Shown piece by piece: positions 1-7,147 of a DNA stretch of 17,134 bases. The DNA comes from Chloroflexota bacterium (GTDB taxonomy: Bacteria; Chloroflexota; UBA4733): assembly GCA_025449435.1 (NCBI GenBank), contig JANWJO010000020.1:1-17134 (forward strand), written 5' to 3'. Under the pieces are notes generated by a model, which had not been told where the DNA came from, ran no database searches, and worked only from the letters and a program-made list of their open reading frames with translations. The stretch's first letter is position 1; each line of letters opens with the position of its first letter. The translations under genes and the position numbers were made by a program.

Positions 1-569
1 AAGTGCACCGTCTGCGCCATACCCACACCGCCCTGGTCAGCCGCACCCAGCCAGCTGCGGACACCCACCGTGTTTGGGCCTTCAATACCGTGCGCCGTGA
101 TCACCACAGGGTCGCCGATGTTACCGCTGTCCAGCAGTGCCTTCACGGCGAGTGATGCCGGGTTGAAGCGCCGGTTATGCATCACCGACAGCTTGCGGCC
201 GTGTTGGTGTGCGGCATCGATCAAGGCATCGCAGTCCGCACTGGTCAACGCCATCGGCTTTTCCAAAAAGACGTGCTTACCCGCAGCTAGGGCCGCTTGG
301 CCGGCTTGAACGTGCTGGTTGTGCGGAATACACAGGTCTACCGCTTCGACTGAAGCGTCCGAAAACACCGCGTCGAGCGACGAGTACACCCGAGTGGCGT
401 TGCCGAGCCTGGCGGCGAACTCGGCAGCGCGGCCGGCGTCGGGATCGAACACGCCCGTGTACGACATCAGGTCATGATGCGGCTCCAGCGATGTGGCGTG
501 GATCCGGCCGATGGCTCCGCAGCCTACCAAACAGGCTCGAATGGGTGACGTGCTCGGTGACATGCTCAT
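1..569 (-). CDS. Gfo/Idh/MocA family NAD(P)-dependent oxidoreductase (N-terminal part, cut by window edge)
   Basis: Translating the minus strand from the ATG at 569 gives 189 residues without a stop before the window edge, so the C-terminal part is missing. The Rossmann fold begins at about residue 12 with LVGCGAIGRIHA, a dinucleotide-binding glycine motif. The family signature EKP occurs in KHVFLEKPMAL near residue 100, and its lysine is the usual catalytic or cofactor-contacting residue. HNRRFNP follows near residue 130, typical of this family. The family oxidises or reduces sugars, inositols and related compounds; the substrate cannot be read from this part. An AAAGGAG box lies 13 bases upstream of the first ATG (583-589) and 19 bases before a second in-frame ATG at 563, so the first start is preferred. 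Family assignment is firm; exact function is unknown. Confidence 0.9.
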   Translation of the reverse strand, partial: MSMSPSTSPIRACLVGCGAIGRIHATSLEPHHDLMSYTGVFDPDAGRAAEFAARLGNATRVYSSLDAVFSDASVEAVDLCIPHNQHVQAGQAALAAGKHVFLEKPMALTSADCDALIDAAHQHGRKLSVMHNRRFNPASLAVKALLDSGNIGDPVVITAHGIEGPNTVGVRSWLGAADQGGVGMAQTVH

Positions 570-955
570 GGTGGTCGGTAGGCTCCTTTGTCTACTCGTC
601 GATCTGCATCACGTTGACACGAACTGCAGTGGTACTCCTTGGCGACTCACCCGCTACAAGGTCAGGGTACTAACGGACGCCAATGGTCCTGCCTGCTCCG
701 CGGGCATTCTCTGGCTGGCTAAGGTGAGCAGAGTACGCGCCTCGCTCGGTAGATAGGAAGAAAATACGATGCTGCATCCCCTTCCTACCACGGGGAGACA
801 CGGTAGCATGAACGGGCCATCAGGTAGCGCGGGCGACCGGCGCGATGGAATAGCGAATACCTCCTGTTGCTGTTGATCCTTTTGTACAATGCGGCATGTA
901 GGTGCAGCACGCATCGTGCTTGGCTTTGCAAGCCTGCAGCACTGGGAGGTGGGCC
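570..955. other. Non-coding stretch between divergent genes
   Basis: No convincing gene is seen here. It lies between the leftward oxidoreductase start and the rightward gene at 956. It contains the oxidoreductase ribosome-binding site (583-589), a perfect TTGACA at 614-619 on the plus strand without a well-spaced -10 partner, and a TACAAT box at 885-890. Short open frames in both strands have no ribosome-binding site and unconvincing composition. Confidence 0.5.
885..890 (+). promoter_or_regulatory. Possible -10 box TACAAT upstream of the 956-1456 gene
   Basis: TACAAT sits 65 bases upstream of the ATG at 956 and is close to the sigma-70 -10 consensus. No good TTGACA-like box lies 16-18 bases before it. 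It resembles the TACACT boxes found before other genes in this window. Confidence 0.3.
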
Positions 956-1456
956 ATGGTAGAACGCGCCGCTATTCTCGCACCGGTTGATACGCCGGGG
1001 ACTACCTGGATGGATCGCCTCCGAGCACTCGGGCACGAACTGGACGCGGACGGCCTACGCAACGTGCATCTTCGGTACCGGCCAGGCGCTGCGCTGGTCG
1101 TCGAGGCTGAGCGCCGGCGCGGTGCTGGTGGCGTCACCATCGGTCGCCGCTACGACATCGACGAATTGGGCGCCATTAGCAAAGCTGCTCGCGAACGTCG
1201 TGGGTCCGGCCGGCCCGACGCGCTCCCTGGCCGGTACGAGCTCGCCCTGCGACTCCTCGGCGGCTGGCTAGACAAGCAAGCGTGCAACACGTTCGAAATG
1301 GGTGACGATACCGACACCGAAGGCGTGATTGCGCGCTGCGCGTGCCCCGAAAATCACGGCGGTGTTCGCCTGGCGGACATGGAGCAAGCGCGCACGGCGT
1401 GGGTCGCCGCGGCCCGCGCGCGCCGCCCCGGCGACGATCGCGCGCCTCGCTCGTAG
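956..1456 (+). CDS. Hypothetical protein, 166 residues
   Basis: I do not recognise this protein. The ATG at 956 is chosen because GGGAGG lies 6 bases upstream (944-949); an in-frame ATG at 902 has no such site. The product is soluble, Arg- and Ala-rich, with no signal peptide or membrane segment. Two regions look structured: one around residues 45-80 (AALVVEAERRRGAGGVTIGR, then YDIDELGAISKAARERR) and one around 95-115 (YELALRLLGGWLDKQ). Three cysteines occur near residues 110-135, two of them as CAC, which might bind metal but do not form a standard motif. The end is rich in Arg and Asp. It stands alone, facing the leftward GNAT gene 18 bases beyond its stop. The start signal and biased codon use make it a likely real gene. 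Confidence 0.6.
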   Translation: MVERAAILAPVDTPGTTWMDRLRALGHELDADGLRNVHLRYRPGAALVVEAERRRGAGGVTIGRRYDIDELGAISKAARERRGSGRPDALPGRYELALRLLGGWLDKQACNTFEMGDDTDTEGVIARCACPENHGGVRLADMEQARTAWVAAARARRPGDDRAPRS

Positions 1457-1474
1457 AGGTAGCGTTGCTCCGGC

Positions 1475-2386
1475 CTACTGAGGCGGTTGCGCTTCTGGAG
1501 TAGCCACCATTTTGGCGAGCGAGTGCGACCCGTCCAACGCAAAGCCGTAAAAGATCATTGGCGCCCCAGAGCGCCGGAAGCCGTGCTTACTGTACAACCG
1601 TTGTGCGGGGGTGTTGTGCAGTTGCGTCGATAGCGCGGCATCCTGCCCGCCCTGGGCAGCGATACGTCGCAGGCTATGGAGCAGTAAGTCCTGGCCATAG
1701 TAGTTCCCTTGATAGCGCGGATGGATGCCGAGCCTGTCCACGTGTCCGCGCGTCTCAAACACCGTGTGCGTCTCGTAGCCAATGATGTCGCCGCCAGCAT
1801 AGGCAAGGTAGGTCTCGACGCTCCCCATCATCAGGATCAGCCGCCATTCGTCTTCGCCGTACCACCACAACCAGGGGAAGATGCGCCGTTCGATGTCCAT
1901 GAGCGCCGCCAGGTCGTGATGCGTAGCCGCTCGCAGTTCGAGCCTGCGGCTCGGCGGAGGGGCTTGCACGCCGTCGCGATACATGTGTACGAGCTGTTCA
2001 ACGGGCTGAAATCCAAAGCTCACGTAGGCGGATAGCCGTTCCCGCGCTTCTCGATCGCTCAACAAGACCAGCTTGCTGCCCTGGAGCCTGAATGATTCCA
2101 CCAAGGCGCTGATGAGCTCCTGGCGGCGGCTGGGCCACTGGTGGTCGTTCAGTGCCGGCGGCAGCAGGCCCATAAACGACCGCGCTGTCTGCCCCAATTC
2201 GAGGATCTCGCCGACCTCGGTGCGACTCTTCCAGTGACCGCCGATGATGTATTCCTGGTATTCCGTCAGCCAAATAAGCCCCGGATACGACTGGGCATGG
2301 TCATCCAGTGCGTCGCGTGAAAAACGTGAGTAGGGACGCAACACGACGTGCGCCGCATCCCCTTTCTGCATCGGCCGCACGGTCAT
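1475..2386 (-). CDS. Tandem GNAT-family N-acetyltransferase
   Basis: The 303-residue product carries two GNAT-like halves. The C-terminal half (about 150-290) is clear: HVDRLGIHPRYQGNYYGQDLL is the acetyl-CoA-binding strand and loop, and NTPAQRLYSKHGFRRSG is the following helix and strand. Its loop reads QGNYYG where the usual pattern is Q/R-x-x-G-x-G/A, so the middle glycine is a tyrosine. The N-terminal half (about 1-140) ends in the GNAT-like stretch RLSAYVSFGFQPVEQLVHMY but lacks a recognisable pyrophosphate loop, so it may be degenerate and structural. GNAT enzymes move an acetyl group from acetyl-CoA to an amine; the acceptor here is unknown. The ATG overlaps the TGA of the upstream gene (ATGA, 2383-2386), and no strong Shine-Dalgarno precedes it, so it is probably translated by coupling. 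Confidence 0.85.
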   Translation of the reverse strand: MTVRPMQKGDAAHVVLRPYSRFSRDALDDHAQSYPGLIWLTEYQEYIIGGHWKSRTEVGEILELGQTARSFMGLLPPALNDHQWPSRRQELISALVESFRLQGSKLVLLSDREARERLSAYVSFGFQPVEQLVHMYRDGVQAPPPSRRLELRAATHHDLAALMDIERRIFPWLWWYGEDEWRLILMMGSVETYLAYAGGDIIGYETHTVFETRGHVDRLGIHPRYQGNYYGQDLLLHSLRRIAAQGGQDAALSTQLHNTPAQRLYSKHGFRRSGAPMIFYGFALDGSHSLAKMVATPEAQPPQ

Positions 2387-3423
2387 GGGCGCCCCGATCG
2401 AGCAGGGACCGTCGCAATAAATTGACCGGGGTAATGGCCCGACACATCGCTGTATTCCGAGAGGCCCACGTGGCTGCCATCAAACGGAGCTGTCGACAGA
2501 CCAAAAGCGGCCTCAGCTTGAAGGTAGCTGATAAAGTCGCGCGAGGCGGGTTCGTGCCCCCGATTTTGGGCAAACGCAGGAGCCATGACGCCGGTCATCT
2601 GCAGCAACGTCGAGCGGTCGTAGGCAATATAGGTCCAGTTTGTCACAACGGCCAGGAGGATACTTGCGGCGGCGCCGTCCAGGCGATCGTCGCCCAGCAA
2701 GGGCGCCGTTAATCCAGCGTGACGCAATGCGGGTGCCACGATGGCCGCCGCCGGGTAATCCATGTCGAGCACGACGACGCCAGGCTTGCCGGCGGCAATA
2801 GTGGCAGCGAGGGTACTCGCCTGGTCACCGGTCGCAAAGTTGATGTCGTACTGTTGCACGGGCACGTTTGCCAGCGCAAAACTGGCGACCAACTCCGGCG
2901 CACGTAAGCTCGCGCCACCGGTCTCGTCAGACACAATGGCCACTGGCGCCGCGTTGCGAGCCACCTGGGCAAGCGTTACCTCAGCCTCTGCTTGCTGGGT
3001 AAGTCCTGTGACCACTGGATAAATGCTCAGTGATTGCGCCAATGCGGGTAGCGCCCCCTGAAATGCGCGCTCATCGGAGCAGCACAGCACGTGTTGGATG
3101 CCAGGGTCGCCACTCGTGGCCAGCGCTTGATCACGGGCGACGGACGCGCTGCCGCGATCGTCCAGCGCCGACACCGATGCTACAACGCGCGTCGTATTGC
3201 CGTTGGCTTGCGCTGCTGCCAGGTTGACGGCTGCTAACTCATCGGCGCCACGAGCTTGCAACTCGCCGGAGAATGCCGAAATCACGGCAACTTTGTGGAC
3301 GGTGACGCCCGGGCTGCCGCCTAGCAGGTGGTACAGGAACGGAGATAGGGCAAGGACCCCTATCAGCACCAGAGGCGTACTCCCCTTGGTAAGCAAAGTC
3401 GCTGGCAGCGTAAGGAGGTTCAC
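2383..3423 (-). CDS. Periplasmic-binding-protein type 1 (Leu/Ile/Val-binding-like) domain protein, membrane anchored
   Basis: The 346-residue product begins with a hydrophobic segment at about residues 17-35 (PLVLIGVLALSPFLYHLLGG) without a lipobox cysteine, so it is secreted or anchored by an uncleaved helix. The rest reads like the two-lobed fold of branched-chain amino acid binding proteins: HKVAVISAFSGELQARG near the first strand, ALDDRGSASVARDQAL, then APVAIVSDETGGASLRAPEL and a GVVVLDMDYPAAAIVAPALR strand-helix. No permease or ATPase genes adjoin it, so it may act as a sensor rather than in transport. The start is a GTG at 3423 with only a distant GGAG; a later in-frame GTG at about residue 19 has AAGGGGAG before it and would remove the charged N-region. 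It overlaps the GNAT gene by 4 bases. Confidence 0.75.
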   Translation of the reverse strand: MNLLTLPATLLTKGSTPLVLIGVLALSPFLYHLLGGSPGVTVHKVAVISAFSGELQARGADELAAVNLAAAQANGNTTRVVASVSALDDRGSASVARDQALATSGDPGIQHVLCCSDERAFQGALPALAQSLSIYPVVTGLTQQAEAEVTLAQVARNAAPVAIVSDETGGASLRAPELVASFALANVPVQQYDINFATGDQASTLAATIAAGKPGVVVLDMDYPAAAIVAPALRHAGLTAPLLGDDRLDGAAASILLAVVTNWTYIAYDRSTLLQMTGVMAPAFAQNRGHEPASRDFISYLQAEAAFGLSTAPFDGSHVGLSEYSDVSGHYPGQFIATVPARSGRP

Positions 3424-3477
3424 TTAGCTGGTCAATTCTCCAAGTACCAGTGACACGCCCTGGCGATAAGCGCGGTG

Positions 3478-3492
3478 GTGCGACTTGCGCAC
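3478..3492. repeat. Short inverted repeat GTGCG-acttg-CGCAC
   Basis: A perfect 5-base inverted repeat with a 5-base spacer lies just downstream (minus-strand sense) of the TACACT box for the leftward gene at 3423. It could be an operator half-site pair or a small leader hairpin; nothing shows which. Confidence 0.35.
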
Positions 3493-3493
3493 T

Positions 3494-3499
3494 AGTGTA
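3494..3499 (-). promoter_or_regulatory. Possible -10 box TACACT for the binding protein-GNAT operon
   Basis: TACACT reads on the minus strand, about 70 bases upstream of the GTG at 3423, in the region between divergent genes. It is the same hexamer that precedes five other genes here. No clear -35 box is seen. Confidence 0.4.
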
Positions 3500-3674
3500 C
3501 CGAGCGTGAACGGAACCTATCGTCGCGGAGCGACTGCTCGGGCGCTCAACCGCCACGCGGCAAGGTCCGAGGGGGCTACTGCTTTCGACCCTGGGAGAGC
3601 AACGTCGTACCCTGAGGCACAATCGTGAACTGAGGCTACGCTGCGAGTCGTAAGCAACAGGGAGGAGCCGGCAC

Positions 3675-4292
3675 ATGGCGGCGGTACACGACAGAGAAGG
3701 CGAGGAACCAGCCGAGCAAGTGTGGCGAGCGTTCGTCGCCATCGCGATGCCCGCTGCGCAACCAGTGCTCGAAGCTTTGCAAGCCAACACCGAACTCAAC
3801 ACGCTGCCCATACGCTGGGTGATGCCGGAGCAACTCCACCTTACCCTCGCTTTTCTTGGCGACCTTCCCCGTCAGGCCCTGCTCCGTGCCTGGCAACAAA
3901 CACGTGCGGCGTCGCAGGGACATGCCGTCCTCAACCTGAACCTCGGCGTGCCACAGGTATTTCCAGATGTTCGCTCCCCACGCGTGGTCGCGGCAGAAGT
4001 TGGTGGCGAGATAGCCAAGCTCGCTGCCTTACGGCAAGCCATCGTGGCCGGCCTGCTCGATGGGGGTGTTTCCATCGACAGCCAGGCGTTCCGCCCGCAT
4101 GTGACCCTCGGCAGAGTCGGGCAGTTGCTGCGCGGCCAGCAGCCGGCTATTTCGTCGGCGTTGCGTGCTGTGGAGTGGCCAACGGTAGAGCCGTTTACTT
4201 GCCCGATGGTGTCGTTCATGCGCAGCGAGCTGTTCCCCGATGGACCCAAGTACACAGTGCTCGGCGAATCGCCGCTGCAGAAGGCGAAATGA
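3675..4292 (+). CDS. thpR: RNA 2',3'-cyclic phosphodiesterase (LigT/ThpR family)
   Basis: The 205-residue protein has the two HxT motifs of the 2H phosphoesterase superfamily: HLTLAFLGD with H55 and T57, and PHVTLGRV with H142 and T144. The family's opening phrase RAFVAI occurs at residue 18, so this copy has a 17-residue N-terminal extension, supported by a strong GGAGGAG (3661-3667) 7 bases before the ATG. ThpR hydrolyses 2',3'-cyclic phosphate ends of RNA to 2'-phosphate ends in the cytoplasm. The length is slightly above the usual 180-190 residues. The stop overlaps the start of the FtsB-like gene (ATGA at 4289-4292), so the two are translated together. Confidence 0.92.
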   Translation: MAAVHDREGEEPAEQVWRAFVAIAMPAAQPVLEALQANTELNTLPIRWVMPEQLHLTLAFLGDLPRQALLRAWQQTRAASQGHAVLNLNLGVPQVFPDVRSPRVVAAEVGGEIAKLAALRQAIVAGLLDGGVSIDSQAFRPHVTLGRVGQLLRGQQPAISSALRAVEWPTVEPFTCPMVSFMRSELFPDGPKYTVLGESPLQKAK

Positions 4293-4735
4293 CCCGGCTC
4301 TCACGCCTGGCGGTGGCGCAAGCGTGCGTAGCTGTCGTTGTCCTCACGTCGATCTGGTTTTTTGTCGCCATTGTCCAGGCAGCTCACGCTAACCAGCGCC
4401 TTGAACAACAATTGCTCGCCAAACGGACAGAAGTGGCTGAGGTGCGTGCTGCCGTCCAGACGCTGAACGATCAGGTAGCGTACGAACGCACCAGCACGTT
4501 CGTCGAGCAGGCGGCGCGCGAGCAACTCAACCTGGCGCGACAAGGTGACCATCCAATTCAGGTTCAAGGTGTGCCTATGCCAAGTGCCCATCCCTCCAAA
4601 GCTCCCTTGACAACTATTCCAGGAAAACCTGGCCCGGCAGCTGCCAAGCCGGCGGCACCGTCCAGTGTGACTCCGTCCGAACCGGTACCAAACTGGCTGT
4701 TGTGGGTGCGCTATTGGACGTCACCTGCGGAGTGA
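4289..4735 (+). CDS. Septum formation initiator (FtsB/DivIC-like) protein
   Basis: This 148-residue protein has a short cytoplasmic N-terminus, one membrane helix at about residues 7-30 (VAVVVLTSIWFFVAIV), and a heptad-like coiled coil at about 33-75 (NQRLEQQLLAKRTEVAEVRA). The conserved-looking EQAAREQLNLARQGD follows. A Pro/Ala-rich tail of about 45 residues ends in PNWLLWVRYW. This layout is that of FtsB/DivIC, which link divisome proteins during septal wall synthesis; a PNW-containing tail is, as I recall, common in Chloroflexota members. The start is the ATG overlapping the thpR stop, with AGAAGG just upstream. The same reading frame stays open far upstream inside thpR, but that part is an out-of-frame shadow. 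Confidence 0.8.
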   Translation: MTRLSRLAVAQACVAVVVLTSIWFFVAIVQAAHANQRLEQQLLAKRTEVAEVRAAVQTLNDQVAYERTSTFVEQAAREQLNLARQGDHPIQVQGVPMPSAHPSKAPLTTIPGKPGPAAAKPAAPSSVTPSEPVPNWLLWVRYWTSPAE

Positions 4736-4764
4736 TAGGAGCTAGGTTCCCTCGGGCCATGCGG

Positions 4765-4770
4765 TACACT
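4765..4770 (+). promoter_or_regulatory. Possible -10 box TACACT upstream of secG
   Basis: TACACT lies 47 bases upstream of the secG ATG in the 81-base gap after the FtsB-like gene. It would give secG and the following lipoprotein gene their own transcript. No -35 box at standard spacing is visible. Confidence 0.4.
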
Positions 4771-4816
4771 CGCTCGCAGACGAGAGACAGACCCCGCAGG
4801 TCGTGAGGACATTCAC

Positions 4817-5038
4817 ATGCTGCCGTACCTCAACGTCATCGAGATGGTGACATCGGTTTTGCTGGTCACCTTGATCCTGTTGCAGTCCAAAGGGTCGGGC
4901 CTTGGTTCAACCTTCGGGCAAGAGGGATCGGTGTTTCGTACGCGCCGCGGTGCGGAAAAGGTGATATTCCAGTTGACCATCATCGTGGCCATTGTGTTCT
5001 GCCTGCTTTCGCTCATTTCGGTCCGCGCCTCGCACTAG
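4817..5038 (+). CDS. secG: Preprotein translocase subunit SecG
   Basis: The 73-residue protein has two membrane helices (about 5-22 and 50-68) joined by a loop carrying the SecG hallmark LLQSKGSGLGSTFG. The following GSVFRTRRGAEK also fits the family. SecG joins SecY and SecE in the membrane channel and eases SecA-driven translocation. Length matches the family (about 70-110). GAGGA lies 7 bases before the ATG. The next gene, a secreted lipoprotein, starts 4 bases after the stop, so the two are almost certainly co-transcribed. Confidence 0.93.
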   Translation: MLPYLNVIEMVTSVLLVTLILLQSKGSGLGSTFGQEGSVFRTRRGAEKVIFQLTIIVAIVFCLLSLISVRASH

Positions 5039-5042
5039 CCCA

Positions 5043-6782
5043 GTGGCCATTAGTCGGCGCACGCTGCTCTCGGCGCTCTTGGCGGTGGGCGCCACGACGG
5101 CCTGTCAACCTACTGGCGCGACGCAAGCCATGCCGGCCGTCACCACGCGAACGGCAACACCGTTCATCTCGACCGTGTCCACATCGTCGCAAGCAGCGGT
5201 GCCGCTGCCGTCACCACCAGCCCCACTCGATCCAACGGCCACGCCGCTGCCGCCCACGCCAACGCCAAGTCCCATCGATCTGATCACCATGTACATCAAC
5301 GGCGTTCCAGATTCATTGCACCCTTGGATTGCACGCGAGGCCAGCGCCCAAGCGATGCTCGGCTTGGTCCATAGCGGCCTTGTTGGCACGAGCAGCAACG
5401 GGCAGCTTGTGCCCGCACTGGCATGTAGCTGTGAGCCGGATGCAACGGGCGGCACAGTCTTTCATCTAAGCGCAGGAGCGCAGTGGCAGGATGGCACTCC
5501 TGTCACGGCCGCCGATGTGGTGGCGAGCGTTCTGAGCCTCGCCGGCGGCAGCCCGCTATGGGAGCCGGAACTCGCTGCCGCTTGGAAGGGAGCGAGCGCT
5601 GAAGCACTGAGCGCAACAGCAGTACGGCTGGCCGTGCCATCGAGTACGGGTGCACTGCTCCTGGACCTGGTGCAAACAGCGATATTGCCAGCGAAGGGCT
5701 TGCAACCAGGGCCGCCGGGAGCAACACCGGCGGCAACAATAACTGTTCGTACGTCGACGGTCACTGGTACGATCACGCAGTCCCAGGGAGCGGCGGTGCA
5801 GACCGGCCCGATGGGCGCTGGACCTTACCGCCTGCTTAGCGCAACCGCCTTCGAAGCGGCCCTGGTCCGCGCGAGCACTACGGGCACATCGCCGCAACGG
5901 ACAGCCTTGCGCTTTGGCGATTGGGCGGATTCACCGCCGGCCACCCTCGCCGCCGGGCCCGTAGTGGAGGATGGCGCCCTGCCGGGGCGACTGGCCGCCG
6001 GCTTACAGCGCGTTCAGGCTGTCCTGAACCGGCCCGTCTACCTGTGGTTCAACCTGCATCGGGTGCCGTGCTCGAGTCTAGCAGTACGCCGGGCCCTGGC
6101 CGCCACGATCGAGCGCCAAACGGTGCTTGCTAGGGCCGCAGACACCGTGGTAGCGCCGTTACGCTCTGTGTTCCCGGCCCAGTGGTGGGGAACGCTCACT
6201 CGACCACTGTTTGCCGACGGTGAGGTAACCCAAGCCGAACAGGCACTCCAAGGTGGCCAATGGAAGCGAAACGACAAAGGTACCTGGGCCGATGTGCAGC
6301 AGAATACACTGCACCTCACCTTGCTAGTGGACGATGACCCAACGCGTGTCGGTGTGGCGCAAGGAATTGCCGACTTGTGGACCCGGTTCGGTGTTGACGT
6401 GCTGGTTCAAAGCGCCGGACTGGATGGCCTCCTGCGTGACTTTGTGCTCCCAGGAACGTTCGATGCCGTCATACTCGGTATCGACCAGCGTGGGTCGGTA
6501 CCCAACACCAGAGCCCTGTGGCATACCGGCGGCTCACTCAACGTGGGAGGGTGGTCAGACTCGGCTGCAGATACTGCCATCGAAGCGTCGTTGGCCACCG
6601 ACGAAAACACTCGGCTCAAGGGGTTGATTGCCCTGCAGCAGCGCATGCTCGACCAACTGCCCGTCGTACCCCTGTATGTGCCGGCGGCAGCGATTGGCTA
6701 TCGGGGACTCCGCGTAAACCCGCCGATCCTGCACACTGCTGCTGACATCGTGGAAATCGTGCCGGACATACTGCCGCAGTAA
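5043..6782 (+). CDS. Family 5 extracellular solute-binding lipoprotein (peptide/nickel ABC type)
   Basis: The product has 579 residues from a GTG at 5043. The N-terminus SRRTLLSALLAVGATTAC resembles a twin-arginine signal (SRRTLL) ending in a weak lipobox with Cys21, so it is probably an exported lipoprotein. Residues about 22-80 form a Pro/Thr/Ser-rich linker. From about residue 80 the family 5 solute-binding fold begins (YINGVPDSLHPWIA, then GQLVPALACSC and AQWQDGTPVTAADVVASVLS). The end LDQLPVVPLYVPAAAIGYRG is typical of the second lobe. The family binds oligopeptides, nickel or sugars for an ABC importer, but no permease or ATPase gene adjoins it. No clear Shine-Dalgarno precedes the GTG; reinitiation after secG is likely. 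An upstream in-frame ATG at 4992 lies inside secG and would spoil the signal peptide. Confidence 0.85.
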   Translation: MAISRRTLLSALLAVGATTACQPTGATQAMPAVTTRTATPFISTVSTSSQAAVPLPSPPAPLDPTATPLPPTPTPSPIDLITMYINGVPDSLHPWIAREASAQAMLGLVHSGLVGTSSNGQLVPALACSCEPDATGGTVFHLSAGAQWQDGTPVTAADVVASVLSLAGGSPLWEPELAAAWKGASAEALSATAVRLAVPSSTGALLLDLVQTAILPAKGLQPGPPGATPAATITVRTSTVTGTITQSQGAAVQTGPMGAGPYRLLSATAFEAALVRASTTGTSPQRTALRFGDWADSPPATLAAGPVVEDGALPGRLAAGLQRVQAVLNRPVYLWFNLHRVPCSSLAVRRALAATIERQTVLARAADTVVAPLRSVFPAQWWGTLTRPLFADGEVTQAEQALQGGQWKRNDKGTWADVQQNTLHLTLLVDDDPTRVGVAQGIADLWTRFGVDVLVQSAGLDGLLRDFVLPGTFDAVILGIDQRGSVPNTRALWHTGGSLNVGGWSDSAADTAIEASLATDENTRLKGLIALQQRMLDQLPVVPLYVPAAAIGYRGLRVNPPILHTAADIVEIVPDILPQ

Positions 6783-6823
6783 AAGCGGCCGCGGTGCAAG
6801 TAGATCCAGTCCATCGGCTGGCG

Positions 6824-7042
6824 CTAGCTGGCGTCGTCGGTCGTGACGGGCTCTTCCCAGCTAATGATCCACACGCACGCACCAGCAAGGGCAATAGTCG
6901 CTACGACCAATACCGCCAGCTGCCGTGGCAGCAGGTGTGCGTCGCCGCTCGTCCACACTAGGATGGCGACCATACCGATGGCTAGGAGCACCCAGGCCGT
7001 AAGAAAAGGGTGATCCCCCAGAGCCTGCTTCAACGCCGCCAC
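6824..7042 (-). CDS. Small two-helix membrane protein, unknown function
   Basis: The 72-residue product starts at a GTG (7042) preceded by a GGGGA-type box. It has two clear hydrophobic helices, about residues 13-33 (FLTAWVLLAIGMVAILVWTS) and 40-63 (LAVLVVATIALAGACVWIIS), and an acidic tail (EEPVTTDDAS). I do not recognise a family. It has its own TACACT box about 31 bases upstream and a hairpin separates it from the LarA-like gene, so it is probably monocistronic. It converges with the solute-binding protein gene, 41 bases away. Confidence 0.6.
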   Translation of the reverse strand: MAALKQALGDHPFLTAWVLLAIGMVAILVWTSGDAHLLPRQLAVLVVATIALAGACVWIISWEEPVTTDDAS

Positions 7043-7073
7043 GTTCCCCGCCGCTCACTTCCCTGCCGCGCGA

Positions 7074-7079
7074 AGTGTA
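7074..7079 (-). promoter_or_regulatory. Possible extended -10 box TGC-TACACT
   Basis: On the minus strand the sequence reads GTGCTACACT, an extended -10 pattern (TG-N-TACACT). It is 31 bases upstream of the GTG at 7042. The same ten bases occur at 8522-8531 on the plus strand. Confidence 0.45.
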
Positions 7080-7102
7080 GCACGCCTGCCCAATCCAAGA
7101 AG

Positions 7103-7133
7103 AACTTTATACCTGCTTCCTTAGCAGAAAGTT
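7103..7133 (-). terminator. Hairpin after the LarA-like gene, possible terminator
   Basis: On the minus strand an 11-pair stem forms from AACTTTCTGCT and AGCAG-gtat-AAAGTT, with loop aagga and a 4-base bulge on one side. It starts 15 bases after the LarA-like stop and is followed by TTCTTCTT-like pyrimidines rather than a pure T run. It is weak by GC content, so intrinsic termination is plausible but not certain. Confidence 0.4.
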
Positions 7134-7147
7134 ACAGCTCTAAACGC

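Noticed and set aside
614..619. Perfect TTGACA in the left non-coding stretch
   Set aside because: No -10 box lies at 16-18 bases and the next gene begins over 330 bases downstream.
3722..4288. Upstream extension of the FtsB-like frame
   Set aside because: The frame stays open inside thpR, but thpR has both HxT motifs in its own frame and the FtsB-like layout begins at 4289.
4992..5042. ATG at 4992 as start of the solute-binding protein
   Set aside because: It lies inside secG and would put 17 extra residues before the signal peptide.
6784..6791. GCGGCCGC palindrome after the solute-binding protein gene
   Set aside because: A single 8-base palindrome is expected in GC-rich DNA and has no hairpin loop or T run.
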